Source: Undibacterium sp. CCC3.4
GTDB taxonomy: Bacteria; Pseudomonadota; Gammaproteobacteria; Burkholderiales; Burkholderiaceae_D
Reading direction: 5' to 3'
Length of the DNA: 64,000 nt
NCBI RefSeq assembly: GCF_034347425.1
Contig: NZ_CP133779.1
Location: forward strand, 806,001-870,000
Shown here: positions 34,708 through 45,460 of the stretch, one piece after another
Layout of the letters: each line of letters begins with the position of its first letter
Position numbering within the stretch: position 1 is the first letter of the stretch
The notes under the pieces: model-generated
Told to the model about the DNA's origin: nothing
Seen by the model: only the letters and a program-made list of their open reading frames with translations
The model's database searches: none
Translations under genes and position numbers: made by a program

Positions 34708-35567
34708 TACACGCTGTCTTGTCCCGGCGGGCGGGTCTTGAAGCGCTTATGGGCCCAGAAATATTCGGCCGGTGCCTTCAAGACCTCGCTTTCGATGAAG
34801 GCATTCATGGCGCGCGTAGCGGCCGTCATATCGTCACCGGGATAACTTTCCCACGGCGGATGAAAGCAGACTTTCCAACCACGATAATTGGGAAGCATGG
34901 TGGCGATTACCGGTACCACGCGTGCACCGGTGCTGGCGGCGATACGCGGCAAGGCGGTCAAGGTGGCGGCAGGAACGCCGAAAAAGGGAATGAATTCGGC
35001 ATCTTTAGCACCGAAATCCATATCCGGCAGCATGAAGAAGGGGATGCCCTCGCGCAGCGCACGGATGATGGGTTTGACGCCTTCGGCGCGGGCAAACAGT
35101 TTCACCGGACGAAAACGCGAACGACCGCGCCGCAGCGCTTGGTCAAACACAGCATTACTCTGGCGCGTGTAAATTGAGCACAGCGAGGTTTCCAACATTA
35201 CCGCCACACCGGCCACATCGAGGTTGACGAAGTGCGGACACATCAGTATCGTCGGCCCGGCAGCGATGGTGGCCAGCGGTACGCCTGGTTCGACCTGTAT
35301 CAAGCGACGCAAACGCGCTGCCGATGACCACCATAAAATCCCCCGTTCCAGCACGCTGCGCACATACATTTGGAAATGCCGACGCGCCAGCGCCAGCCGT
35401 TCCGCTTCGCTGCGTTCTGGAAAACACAGGCGCAAATTGGTCAGCGCGATATGGCGGCGTTTACGAATTAAAATAAACAGCAAGGCCCCGACCGCTTCAC
35501 CGAAACGACCGAGCAGTGGCAGCGGCAAGAAATGCAGCAGCCACATCACACCGAGAACAATTCTCAC
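34704..35567 (-). CDS. LpxL/HtrB-family lipid A acyltransferase (second of two)
   Basis: 287 residues from a GTG at 35567 with GGAG six bases upstream, 10 bases after the stop of the upstream paralogue. An N-terminal membrane segment (IVLGVMWLLHFLPLPLLG) precedes the acyltransferase motif H-x4-D in CPHFVNLD, then FFMLPDMDFG and the PVIATMLPN segment. Transfers a secondary acyl chain to lipid A in the family; which chain cannot be told. An open frame to 35615 lacks a ribosome site. Confidence 0.88.
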   Translation of the reverse strand: MRIVLGVMWLLHFLPLPLLGRFGEAVGALLFILIRKRRHIALTNLRLCFPERSEAERLALARRHFQMYVRSVLERGILWWSSAARLRRLIQVEPGVPLATIAAGPTILMCPHFVNLDVAGVAVMLETSLCSIYTRQSNAVFDQALRRGRSRFRPVKLFARAEGVKPIIRALREGIPFFMLPDMDFGAKDAEFIPFFGVPAATLTALPRIAASTGARVVPVIATMLPNYRGWKVCFHPPWESYPGDDMTAATRAMNAFIESEVLKAPAEYFWAHKRFKTRPPGQDSVY

Positions 35568-35577
35568 AGTAACTCCA

Positions 35578-36432
35578 TCAGGCGGCAGGCGGGGTGGCCG
35601 GCGGCGGCGCAGCACCGTCCGGTTGTTTGTAACGGTTATAACTCCAGAAATACTGCGCCGGCGCGCGTGCGATCAGCTTTTCCATCGCCCGGTTGATGGC
35701 TTCGGCTTGCTGTACGCTGTCGCTGCCGAGTTCTTCCTCGAAGGCGACGAAGCGCACCACATAGCCACGTCCGTGCGGCAAGCGCTCGGCATAGGTCAAA
35801 ATAATCGGCGCGCCGCTCATGCTGTGCAATTTCGCCGATAAGGTCATGGTGTAAGCCGGCTTGCCGAAAAACTTCGCCCACACACCCTCACCTTCTTGCG
35901 GCACTTGATCGGGTAATAAGCCTATCGCCTCGCCCTTTCTGAGTGCCTTGGCCATGGTTCGCACACCCGACAGATTGGCCGGCGCCAGTAATAAATTGGC
36001 GCGCGCGCGTGCGCCCTCGATCAGCGGTTTCAGCGCGGCTTTGCGCGGCGGGCGGTACAGCGCGGTCAGGCGGGTGCGGGCGGCAATCACTTGAGCGACG
36101 ATTTCAAAGCAGCCCAGATGCGGGGTGAGTAAGATCACGCCTTTTTTTTCTGCCAAGGCACGCTCGACCAATTCCCAGTTTTCCACGCTGGCGGTGCGCA
36201 GCACGCGCTCCGGCTGGGCGCACCAGATAAACGGCAATTCCAATACATTTTTGCCGGTTTCGCGCGCCGCAGCCGCCAAATCAGCCGAAAAACCTGCGCG
36301 CGCGACATTCTCGCGCAGACGCCGGCGATACGATGGAGACAGTAAATAGACAAGTCGACCAAGCCCCGAACCGATGACATGCAGAACCGGCAGCGGCAAG
36401 AACGAGAGACAACGGAATAAAATGATAAGCAT
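35578..36432 (-). CDS. LpxL/HtrB-family lipid A acyltransferase (first of two)
   Basis: 284 residues from the ATG at 36432 (a TTG at 36444 is possible). The N-terminal anchor (LIILFRCLSFLPLPVLHVIG) is followed by H-x4-E in TPHLGCFE, then IGLLPDQVPQEGEGVWAKFFG, the substrate segment of the family. The C-terminus is Pro/Ala-rich. Adjacent to a paralogue that shares about the same architecture, suggesting a two-enzyme pair for the two secondary acylations. Divergent from metK. Confidence 0.88.
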   Translation of the reverse strand: MLIILFRCLSFLPLPVLHVIGSGLGRLVYLLSPSYRRRLRENVARAGFSADLAAAARETGKNVLELPFIWCAQPERVLRTASVENWELVERALAEKKGVILLTPHLGCFEIVAQVIAARTRLTALYRPPRKAALKPLIEGARARANLLLAPANLSGVRTMAKALRKGEAIGLLPDQVPQEGEGVWAKFFGKPAYTMTLSAKLHSMSGAPIILTYAERLPHGRGYVVRFVAFEEELGSDSVQQAEAINRAMEKLIARAPAQYFWSYNRYKQPDGAAPPPATPPAA

Positions 36433-36574
36433 GAGGCCGCTCAAGAATCAATGTAAAAAGTGAGGGGTATTCGACACAGCTTGAATAGAAGGCGTAAAAT
36501 ATCACATATTGGCTCGCTTCGGACGCGTCTTGTGCATACCTTGCACCGACTTGCCCGAACCAGCTACCGCCGAG

Positions 36575-36603
36575 TTAACAGACAACTTGCGAGGCGGTAT
36601 ATA
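36575..36603 (+). promoter_or_regulatory. metK promoter
   Basis: TTAACA (36575-36580), a 17-base spacer, TATATA (36598-36603). Start near 36610 gives a leader of about 70 bases. Confidence 0.55.
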
Positions 36604-36616
36604 AGTTCCGCTAAAG

Positions 36617-36654
36617 CGTCGCAGGTTCTCTTCCCGACTGCGGCACAATTTTTT
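36617..36654 (+). promoter_or_regulatory. Terminator-like hairpin in the metK leader
   Basis: GTCGCAG pairs with CTGCGGC (one G-T pair) across a 12-base loop, followed by ACAATTTTTTA. It lies between the promoter and the metK ribosome site (TAGGAG), so it could attenuate. No known SAM riboswitch class was recognised. Confidence 0.4.
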
Positions 36655-36679
36655 ACGGTCATTTTTATAGGAGCCTGCG

Positions 36680-37864
36680 ATGGCTAATGATTTCCTTTTC
36701 ACTTCCGAATCGGTGTCCGAAGGACACCCGGACAAAGTCGCCGATCAAATTTCGGACGCAATCCTCGACGCTATTTTTGAACAAGATCCGCTCTCGCGGG
36801 TGGCGGCAGAAACTCTGACCAACACCGGTTTGGTGGTGTTGGCCGGTGAAATTACCACACAAGCCAATGTCGATTACATTCAGGTCGCCCGCGATACCAT
36901 CAAGCGCATCGGCTATGACAATACCGAATACGGCATCGATTATAAAGGCTGCGCGGTGCTGGTCGCCTACGATAAGCAGAGCAATGACATCGCCCAAGGG
37001 GTCGATCGCGCCAGCGATGATTACCTCAATATTGGTGCCGGCGATCAAGGCTTGATGTTCGGTTACGCCTGCGATGAAACCCCGGAACTGATGCCGGCAC
37101 CGATTTACTATGCCCACCGTTTGGTCGAGCGCCAAGCGCAGTTGCGTAAAGACGGTCGCCTGCCGTTCCTGCGTCCCGATGCCAAGAGCCAAGTGACGAT
37201 GCGCTATGTCGATGGCAAGCCGCACAGTATCGATACCGTCGTGCTGTCGACTCAGCATAGCCCGGACCAGAGCGAAACCGCCACCAAGATGAAAGCCTCG
37301 TTCATCGAAGCCATCATCGAAGAGATCATCAAACCGGTGCTGCCGAAAGAATGGCTGCTCGATACCAAGTTCTTGATCAATCCTACCGGGCGCTTCGTCA
37401 TCGGTGGCCCGCAAGGCGATTGCGGCCTCACCGGTCGCAAGATCATCGTCGACACCTACGGCGGCGCTTGCCCGCACGGTGGTGGTGCTTTTTCCGGTAA
37501 AGATCCGACCAAAGTCGATCGTTCGGCTGCGTATGCGGCACGCTATGTCGCCAAAAACATCGTCGCCGCCGGTTTGGCACGGCAATGCCAGATTCAAGTC
37601 GCGTATGCGATCGGCGTGGCGCGCCCGATGAATGTCACCGTCTACACCGAAGGTACGGGTGTGATTCCGGACGAGCAATTGTCGGCCCTGGTAAATGAAC
37701 ACTTCGATCTGCGTCCGAAAGGCATCATTCAGATGCTCGATCTGCTGCGTCCGATTTATGCCAAAACCGCCGCCTACGGCCATTTCGGTCGTGAAGAGCC
37801 GGAATTCACTTGGGAACGTACCGACAAAGCGGCGCTCCTGCGCGCTGCCGCCGGCTTGAACTGA
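36680..37864 (+). CDS. metK: S-adenosylmethionine synthase MetK
   Basis: Makes SAM from Met and ATP. 394 residues with AGGAG upstream of the ATG. Visible motifs: [19 protein letters not shown] (N-terminal His/Asp of the ATP site), [12 protein letters not shown], and [19 protein letters not shown] for the phosphate-binding loop. [16 protein letters not shown] matches the family. Its own promoter and a strong terminator frame it as a single-gene unit. Confidence 0.97.
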   Translation: MANDFLFTSESVSEGHPDKVADQISDAILDAIFEQDPLSRVAAETLTNTGLVVLAGEITTQANVDYIQVARDTIKRIGYDNTEYGIDYKGCAVLVAYDKQSNDIAQGVDRASDDYLNIGAGDQGLMFGYACDETPELMPAPIYYAHRLVERQAQLRKDGRLPFLRPDAKSQVTMRYVDGKPHSIDTVVLSTQHSPDQSETATKMKASFIEAIIEEIIKPVLPKEWLLDTKFLINPTGRFVIGGPQGDCGLTGRKIIVDTYGGACPHGGGAFSGKDPTKVDRSAAYAARYVAKNIVAAGLARQCQIQVAYAIGVARPMNVTVYTEGTGVIPDEQLSALVNEHFDLRPKGIIQMLDLLRPIYAKTAAYGHFGREEPEFTWERTDKAALLRAAAGLN

Positions 37865-37870
37865 CCCCCA

Positions 37871-37920
37871 CGCCGCAGCGCGCCGCAGCCACTTTGGCAG
37901 CGGCGCGCTGCGGCGCTTTT
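37871..37920 (+). terminator. Strong terminator after metK
   Basis: A perfect 16-bp GC stem (37871-37886 with 37900-37915), a 13-base loop and four T. Confidence 0.8.
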
Positions 37921-37937
37921 CTGGAGCAGATGTAATA

Positions 37938-38837
37938 ATGCAATGGGTACTCTTGCGTAACAATTCCCTCACCGCTTTGCGCTGCCGGCACAGTTTGGCA
38001 CTGCTGATGAGCACGGCACTTCCAGCCTTCGCGGCAGCGCCAGCGCCAGCAAAAATCAATGACTGGTGCATACCCTTGGCGGCGAAACTGCCAAAAATTT
38101 CTACCAATGATTGCCGAAACAGTAAGCTCGTTCCCAGCGGAGCGAATTCCATCAATGGTTTTCCGCTGCTCACGCGCGATATCGGTGCCGATCCTAAGCA
38201 GAAGCGCCCACTGAAAATCTTGTTACTGGGTGGAATACACGGCGATGAGCAGACTGCCTCGGCCATCGTGTTTCGCTGGCTCGACGCGATGCAAAAAAGT
38301 GGGCCACAGGAATTTCAATGGAAGATCGCACCGCTGGTCAATCCGGACGGTATGCTGGCACCCAAATCGCAACGCATGAATGCCCATGGTGTCGATTTGA
38401 ATCGTAATTTCCCTACCCCCGGCTGGCAACAGGAAGCACCGGCTTACTGGTCTCGCGTAACGCGCCGTGATCCGCGCCGCTTTCCCGGCCGCGCCCCGGT
38501 TTCCGAGCCGGAAAGCCGTTGGGTCTTTGATACCATAGAAAAATTCAAGCCTGACCTGGTAATCTCGGTGCATGCACCGTTCGGCGTGCTCGATTTCGAT
38601 GGTCCGAGTGCACCGCCAAGTCGCTTCGGGCGCTTGATCTACAGCCGCGTCGGCGTGTATCCTGGTTCGCTCGGCAACTACAGCGGCGTGCACAAAGATA
38701 TTCCGGTAGTGACGATAGAGTTACCAAACGCGACGCAAATGCCACCGGAGGCCGAAATTCAACGGATCTGGCAAGACATGCAAAAATGGATACGTGCGAA
38801 TGTCGCGACCCCACTTAAAACGGCCAGCAATCCTTGA
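37938..38837 (+). CDS. Exported M14-family carboxypeptidase (MpaA-like)
   Basis: 299 residues with a signal peptide (LALLMSTALPAFAAA). Zinc ligands fit the M14 pattern: LLGGIHGDEQ (His and Glu), then VISVHAPFG (third His); NPDG and VDLNRNFPTP are substrate-binding; VTIELPNAT supplies the general-base Glu. The closest functional type is a murein tripeptide amidase that trims peptidoglycan peptides, but here it is exported. The context (Slt, PBP1A nearby) agrees with peptidoglycan work. GGAG lies about 12 bases before the ATG. Confidence 0.8.
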   Translation: MQWVLLRNNSLTALRCRHSLALLMSTALPAFAAAPAPAKINDWCIPLAAKLPKISTNDCRNSKLVPSGANSINGFPLLTRDIGADPKQKRPLKILLLGGIHGDEQTASAIVFRWLDAMQKSGPQEFQWKIAPLVNPDGMLAPKSQRMNAHGVDLNRNFPTPGWQQEAPAYWSRVTRRDPRRFPGRAPVSEPESRWVFDTIEKFKPDLVISVHAPFGVLDFDGPSAPPSRFGRLIYSRVGVYPGSLGNYSGVHKDIPVVTIELPNATQMPPEAEIQRIWQDMQKWIRANVATPLKTASNP

Positions 38838-38901
38838 ACACGGCCGCCCTACGCCGGCAGGCGCTGTTGATTGACGACGCACGCACAATCCCCCCCACCT
38901 A

Positions 38902-40648
<1,747 letters not shown>

Positions 40649-40659
<11 letters not shown>

Positions 40660-42409
40660 ACCAGTCGCTGCAATCGGCTCGGAAAAACAGCAAGCGGTCG
40701 GATTGCTGGTCGCCGCCGCCACCCCAGAACGCCGCCACGTCGTGCTCGGCATCGTGTTTCTGTGTATCGCGGCCGGTCTCGAAGCGCTTGGCCCCTTGCT
40801 CGGCAAAGCCTTCATCGATCGCTATTTGTTACCGCACCAAATCGACAAGTCGGTGGTACTCGGCTTGCTGGCCACGTATGTGCTGACCGGCTGGGCTGCC
40901 ACCTGGCTGCGCTATCTGCAACTGACGCGCTTGGCCGGCGTGGCGATGCGCTCGGTACGCCGGTTGCGGGAACAGGTGTACAGCCATGTACTGCGCCTGC
41001 CTATGAGTTTCTTTGATCAAGCCATCACCGGCCAACTGGTGAGCCGCGTCACCAATGATACCGAAGCGGTTAAAAATCTCTACGTGCAGGTGCTGTTTGT
41101 GATGCTCGACAGTTCCATCGTCGTGCTCGGTGCCTTGGTCGCCATGGCTTGGCTGGATTGGCATCTGATGCTCATCGTGCTGCTGTTGATTCCGGCAGTA
41201 GTGATCATCGTCTGGTTTTATCAGCGTTGGAGTGCGCCGGCCGTCACGCGGGCGCGTCAATTACGCAGTGAAATCAATGCCCAAGTGGCCGAAAGTATCA
41301 GCGGCATGAGCGCGCTGCAAGCCTGTAATGCCGAACGCGGTTTCGGGCAGCGCTTTGCCGACACCAACCGCTTGCATTACACCGCCAGGCTTGATGAATT
41401 GCGCGCCAATGCCTGGCTGCTGCGACCAGCCTTGGATTTGCTCAACTCGGTGCTGCTGGTGGTGGTGATTTACTGTTTTGGCCAGCGCGATTTTTCCGCT
41501 ATCGAAGTCGGGGTTTTGTATGCCTTTGTCAGCTATATCGCGCGCGTGGTCGATCCGCTGATCCAAATCACCCTGCAATTCGGGCAAATTCAGCAAGCCA
41601 TCGTCTCGGCGGCCCGAGTTAATGCCTTGCTGCAGGAAACAATCGTCCCGCAGCACAGCAGCGACGCCCTGATCACGCACGGCGAACTGGCCATCGCGTC
41701 GGTCGATTTCGCCTACACGCCCGGTTATCCGGTGCTACAACAGATCAGCCTGCAGATTCCAGCCGGCAGTTTTTTCGGTGTGGTCGGCCATACTGGCAGC
41801 GGCAAATCGACGCTGATGAGTTTGTTACTGCGTTTTTACACCGCCCAAGCCGGCAGCATACGCATCGATGGCCAACCCCTGGCAGCATTTTCTGAAGCGC
41901 ATTTCCGCGCCAGCGTCGGTCTGGTGCCGCAAGAACCGTTTCTGCTGGCCGCCAGCGCCGGCGAAAACATCAGTATGGGGCGCAATCTCAGCCAAGCCGA
42001 GATCGAGCGCGCCGCGCGGGCCGCCCATGTCCACGATTTCATCTTGCAGCTCGAAGACGGTTACGCTACCGCGCTCGGTGAAGGCGGTGCCCGCCTCTCT
42101 ACCGGCCAAAAGCAATTGGTCGCCATCGCGCGGGCCTTGGCTGGCCGGCCGCGCATCTTGTTTCTCGATGAAGCGACTTCGCATATCGACAGTGAAACCG
42201 AACAAATCGTACAACTGGCTTTGGCCGAATTACGCGGACAGGTGACGGTGGTCGCGATTGCCCATAGACTCTCAACCATCCGCGATGCCGACAGCATCGT
42301 CGTGCTCAATCACGGCCACGTGGCCGAGCAAGGCAGACACCAAGAATTGATGCAAATCGATCAAGGTCTGTATCAAAAGCTCTATCTGCTGCAAACTTTA
42401 GAAGAATAG
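40649..42409 (+). CDS. ABC multidrug exporter half-transporter, MdlB-like
   Basis: 586 residues from the ATG at 40649, inside the end of the preceding gene. Fused membrane and ATPase domains: Walker A GHTGSGKST, signature LSTGQKQ and Walker B ILFLDEATSHID with the catalytic Glu intact. The signature deviating from LSGGQ resembles MdlB. Together with the upstream protein this makes a heterodimer with one consensus ATP site. A long upstream frame to 40400 is only a shadow. Confidence 0.9.
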
Positions 42410-42420
42410 GATACTCAACA

Positions 42421-44661
42421 ATGAAATGGCTCTTAGCAGTTTTTCTGGCGCTCGGCCTGGCCGCCGCCAGCACTGCCGCCTATGTGTTGCTGGTGGTCGT
42501 ACCTGATTTACCAGCGCTCGACGCGGTTACCGATTATCAACCGAAAATTCCACTGCGTATTTACACCGCAGACAATGCCTTGATCGGCGAATTCGGTGAT
42601 GAACACCGCGACTTTGTCGCGATTGCCGACATTCCCGCAGTATTGAAAAATGCTCTGCTGAGCATTGAGGATGCCCGTTTTTATGAACATCACGGGGTCG
42701 ATTTCATCGGCCTTAGCCGCGCCTTGCTGGCTGATTTGAGCGGCGGCTTTCACCAGGGTGCCTCGACCATCACGATGCAGGTGGCGCGCAATTTTTTCTT
42801 ATCCCAAGAAAAAACTATCAACCGAAAAATTCGCGAGATTCTGTTGACCTTCCGTATCGAGGCAGCACTATCGAAAGATCAGATTCTCGAACTGTATATG
42901 AATCAGATTTATCTCGGCCAGCGCACCCATGGTTTTTCCAGCGCCGCCAAAACCTATTTCGGCAAACCGCTCAATCAACTCTCCCTGGCGGAAGCGGCAA
43001 TGCTGGCCGGGATACCGCAAAACCCAGTACGACATAATCCGGCGGTCAATCCGCAGCGCGCCAAAGAACGCCAAATCCTGGTACTCAAAAGCATGCTCAG
43101 AAAAGACTTGATCACGCCGGCGCAATTCGAGCAAGCCAGCCATGAACATCTGACCGTCACGGGCAAGCAGCAATTCGATGCGCACGCCGACTATGCGGCT
43201 GAAATGGTACGCCAAGTCATCGTCGCCGAATATAAAGAGGCAGCCTATACTTCCGGCATTCGCGTCACCACCACCTTGCTCAAAGCCGATCAGGATGCGG
43301 CCTGGGAAGCGGTGCGCAAAAATGTCATGGAGTACGATCAGCGCCACGGCTACCGCGGCCCGGAAACGCGCATCACCTTGCCGAGCAATGAGGATGAGCG
43401 CGACGATGCGATCGATGATGTGCTGCGCAAATATCCCTCCAATGAGCGCCTGCTTGCTGCGGTCGTGACTGCCGCCTCAGGTAAAACCGTGGCGGCTGAA
43501 TTGGCCAGTGGTGAGAGCATAGAAATCACTGGCGAGGGCTTGCGCTTTGCCGCCGCCGCACTGCAAAGCAAAGCCAAAGCCGAACTGAAAATTGCGCCAG
43601 GCGCGCTGATACGCGTGATACAAGACAGCAAAAAACGCTGGAGCATCAGCCAATTACCCGAAGTGGAAGGGGCCTATGTGGCGCTCAATGCCGACAGCGG
43701 TGCGTATCGCGCGCTGGTTGGCGGTTTCGATTTCAACCGCAATAAATTCAATCATGTCAGCAGTGCCTGGCGCCAGCCCGGCTCCAGCCTCAAGCCCTTC
43801 ATTTATTCGGCGGCCTTGGAAAAAGGCTTTGCTCCGGCTACCCTGATCAATGACGTGCAATTGTCAGCCACCACCGATGTCTTGTTGCATTGGGATCCGC
43901 GCAATGATGATAATAAATACGATGGCCCGATCAGCCTGCGCACGGCCTTGGCGCAGTCGAAAAATGTCGCCTCAGTACGGGTACTCAAAGCCATAGGAGT
44001 AGCCACGGCACGCGACTGGTTGCCACGTTTCGGCTTTAGCAAAGACAAGCATCCCGACAATCTGACGCTGGCCCTCGGCACCGGTGCCGTCACGCCGCTG
44101 CAGTTGGCCGGCGCGTATGCCGTATTTGCCAACGGCGGGTTTCAAGTCAAGCCGTGGTTGATCAGTAAAGTGACGGATTCACATGGCAAGCTGCTGAGCG
44201 AAGCCAAGCCAGCGCTGCCAGCGCTGGAAGAAAACCGTGTGATCGACAGCCGCAATGCTTTTGTCATGGATAGTTTGCTGCGCGAAGTCACACGCAGCGG
44301 TACCGGTGCAGCCGCGTCAGTAAGACTGGGTCGTCACGATTTGGCCGGCAAAACCGGTACCAGCAGCGAGGCCGTCGACGGTTGGTTCGCCGGGTATGCC
44401 GCCAATGTGGTGGCGGTGGCGTGGATGGGTTACGACGATCCGAAATCGCTGGGTGGACGTGAATTTGGTGCCACACTGGCGCTGCCGATTTGGATCGACA
44501 GCATGCGCGCCAGTTTGGCCGGTAAAGCCGAAAGCAAGCGCACACCGCCCGATGGCGTGCTCAATGTCGAGGGTGACTGGGTCTACAGTGAGTTTCAAAA
44601 TGGTGCGGGCGTGAAGACCCTCGATCTGGAAGAAACTGCGCCGCTTCCGGTGCCGGGATAA
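42421..44661 (+). CDS. mrcA: Penicillin-binding protein 1A-type (class A)
   Basis: Bifunctional peptidoglycan glycosyltransferase/transpeptidase. 746 residues with one N-terminal membrane helix. Glycosyltransferase: SIEDARFYEHHGVD with Glu83, GASTITMQVARNFFL, RKIREILL, and AAMLAGIPQNP. Transpeptidase: SSLK with Ser455/Lys458, SKN in QSKNVAS, KTGT at 644-647. Slightly shorter than E. coli PBP1A because the inserted OB-like region is small. Starts 11 bases after the ABC exporter. Confidence 0.93.
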   Translation: MKWLLAVFLALGLAAASTAAYVLLVVVPDLPALDAVTDYQPKIPLRIYTADNALIGEFGDEHRDFVAIADIPAVLKNALLSIEDARFYEHHGVDFIGLSRALLADLSGGFHQGASTITMQVARNFFLSQEKTINRKIREILLTFRIEAALSKDQILELYMNQIYLGQRTHGFSSAAKTYFGKPLNQLSLAEAAMLAGIPQNPVRHNPAVNPQRAKERQILVLKSMLRKDLITPAQFEQASHEHLTVTGKQQFDAHADYAAEMVRQVIVAEYKEAAYTSGIRVTTTLLKADQDAAWEAVRKNVMEYDQRHGYRGPETRITLPSNEDERDDAIDDVLRKYPSNERLLAAVVTAASGKTVAAELASGESIEITGEGLRFAAAALQSKAKAELKIAPGALIRVIQDSKKRWSISQLPEVEGAYVALNADSGAYRALVGGFDFNRNKFNHVSSAWRQPGSSLKPFIYSAALEKGFAPATLINDVQLSATTDVLLHWDPRNDDNKYDGPISLRTALAQSKNVASVRVLKAIGVATARDWLPRFGFSKDKHPDNLTLALGTGAVTPLQLAGAYAVFANGGFQVKPWLISKVTDSHGKLLSEAKPALPALEENRVIDSRNAFVMDSLLREVTRSGTGAAASVRLGRHDLAGKTGTSSEAVDGWFAGYAANVVAVAWMGYDDPKSLGGREFGATLALPIWIDSMRASLAGKAESKRTPPDGVLNVEGDWVYSEFQNGAGVKTLDLEETAPLPVPG

Positions 44662-44724
44662 AAAAAACCCGCAAACAGCGTTTGCGGGCGGAAATCCTGA
44701 CCTTTGGAGGAGTTGCAATAGGAT
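44660..44724 (-). ncRNA. Putative small RNA antiparallel to the PBP1A 3' end
   Basis: On the minus strand an extended -10 (TGCTATGCT, core 44731-44736) would start a transcript near 44723. The transcript contains CAACTCCTCCAAAGG, an anti-Shine-Dalgarno-like single-stranded stretch, then a perfect 9-bp, 3-loop hairpin (44668-44676 with 44680-44688) and eight U. This is the shape of an Hfq-dependent sRNA. On the plus strand the hairpin has no T run, so it does not serve mrcA. No family was recognised. Confidence 0.4.
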
Positions 44725-44880
44725 GTGCGCAGCATAGCAAGCCGGCGTGACGGGCGTATGACAATCTCGGGCCATTGGCGGCAAAGCCTGAACAGAGGGC
44801 GCTTTCTGCCCCTGTTCCGTGGCTGAAATGAGCGGCTGTTTGGCTACACTGTAGATTGTCATCGCTACATGGAGGTCATC

Positions 44881-45441
44881 ATGCCTACCGGATATCGCAC
44901 CACCCTGCGCACTATGCCGCCAGAGCCGAAGCTATTGCATGGCACGCCGGGGACCATCTACCTGCTGCACAATGACAGCCTGCGCGAGGGCGTGTATAAA
45001 ATCGGTGCCACGCGCCGTTCGGGTACGGCCAAAGCGATGGAATTGAATCGCGATGCGCACAATATGTTACCGGGAAATTACGAGTGCGTTTTCGAATTAC
45101 ATGCGAAAGATTGCGGTGCCTCGCTCGAAGCAATCTGCCTGGCCTTCAGCGCTCAGCGTCTCGGCAAAAGACATCTCGATTTTTTTCAATTCGATTTGGA
45201 ACTCGCCAGTCAAACCATACTCAGCTTGGTTGGCGAGATCAACAGCGCACTGTTAGAACGCGTGCAAGTACGGCAGCACTATGCCAGCGATCAGAAGCGT
45301 CACTTGTTACCCGACTTACTGCCCGACTCATTAGCCGAACAGCGCGCAAACAATCTGACCGAGCCGGAACAGGAAACCGCACTGCTATTTACCGCACCGA
45401 CCGGTTTGCTGCAAAAAGCCTTTCAATGGGTCGCTGCCTGA
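44881..45441 (+). CDS. T5orf172/MUG113-like (GIY-YIG superfamily) protein
   Basis: 186 residues from the ATG at 44881 with GGAGG six bases upstream. The N-terminal half (IYLLHNDSLREGVYKIGATRR, then LNRDAHNMLPGNYECVF and a conserved Glu in ASLEAICLAF) follows the T5orf172 pattern: YxL...VYKIGxT, a helix, and a Glu. These proteins are related to GIY-YIG endonucleases. Function in the cell is unknown. No phage gene is nearby. Confidence 0.6.
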   Translation: MPTGYRTTLRTMPPEPKLLHGTPGTIYLLHNDSLREGVYKIGATRRSGTAKAMELNRDAHNMLPGNYECVFELHAKDCGASLEAICLAFSAQRLGKRHLDFFQFDLELASQTILSLVGEINSALLERVQVRQHYASDQKRHLLPDLLPDSLAEQRANNLTEPEQETALLFTAPTGLLQKAFQWVAA

Positions 45442-45460
45442 CCCGGCACTGAGTACTCAT

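Noticed and set aside
36665..38266. 533-codon minus-strand frame over metK
   Set aside because: Antisense of metK and the M14 peptidase; no motif and no ribosome site.
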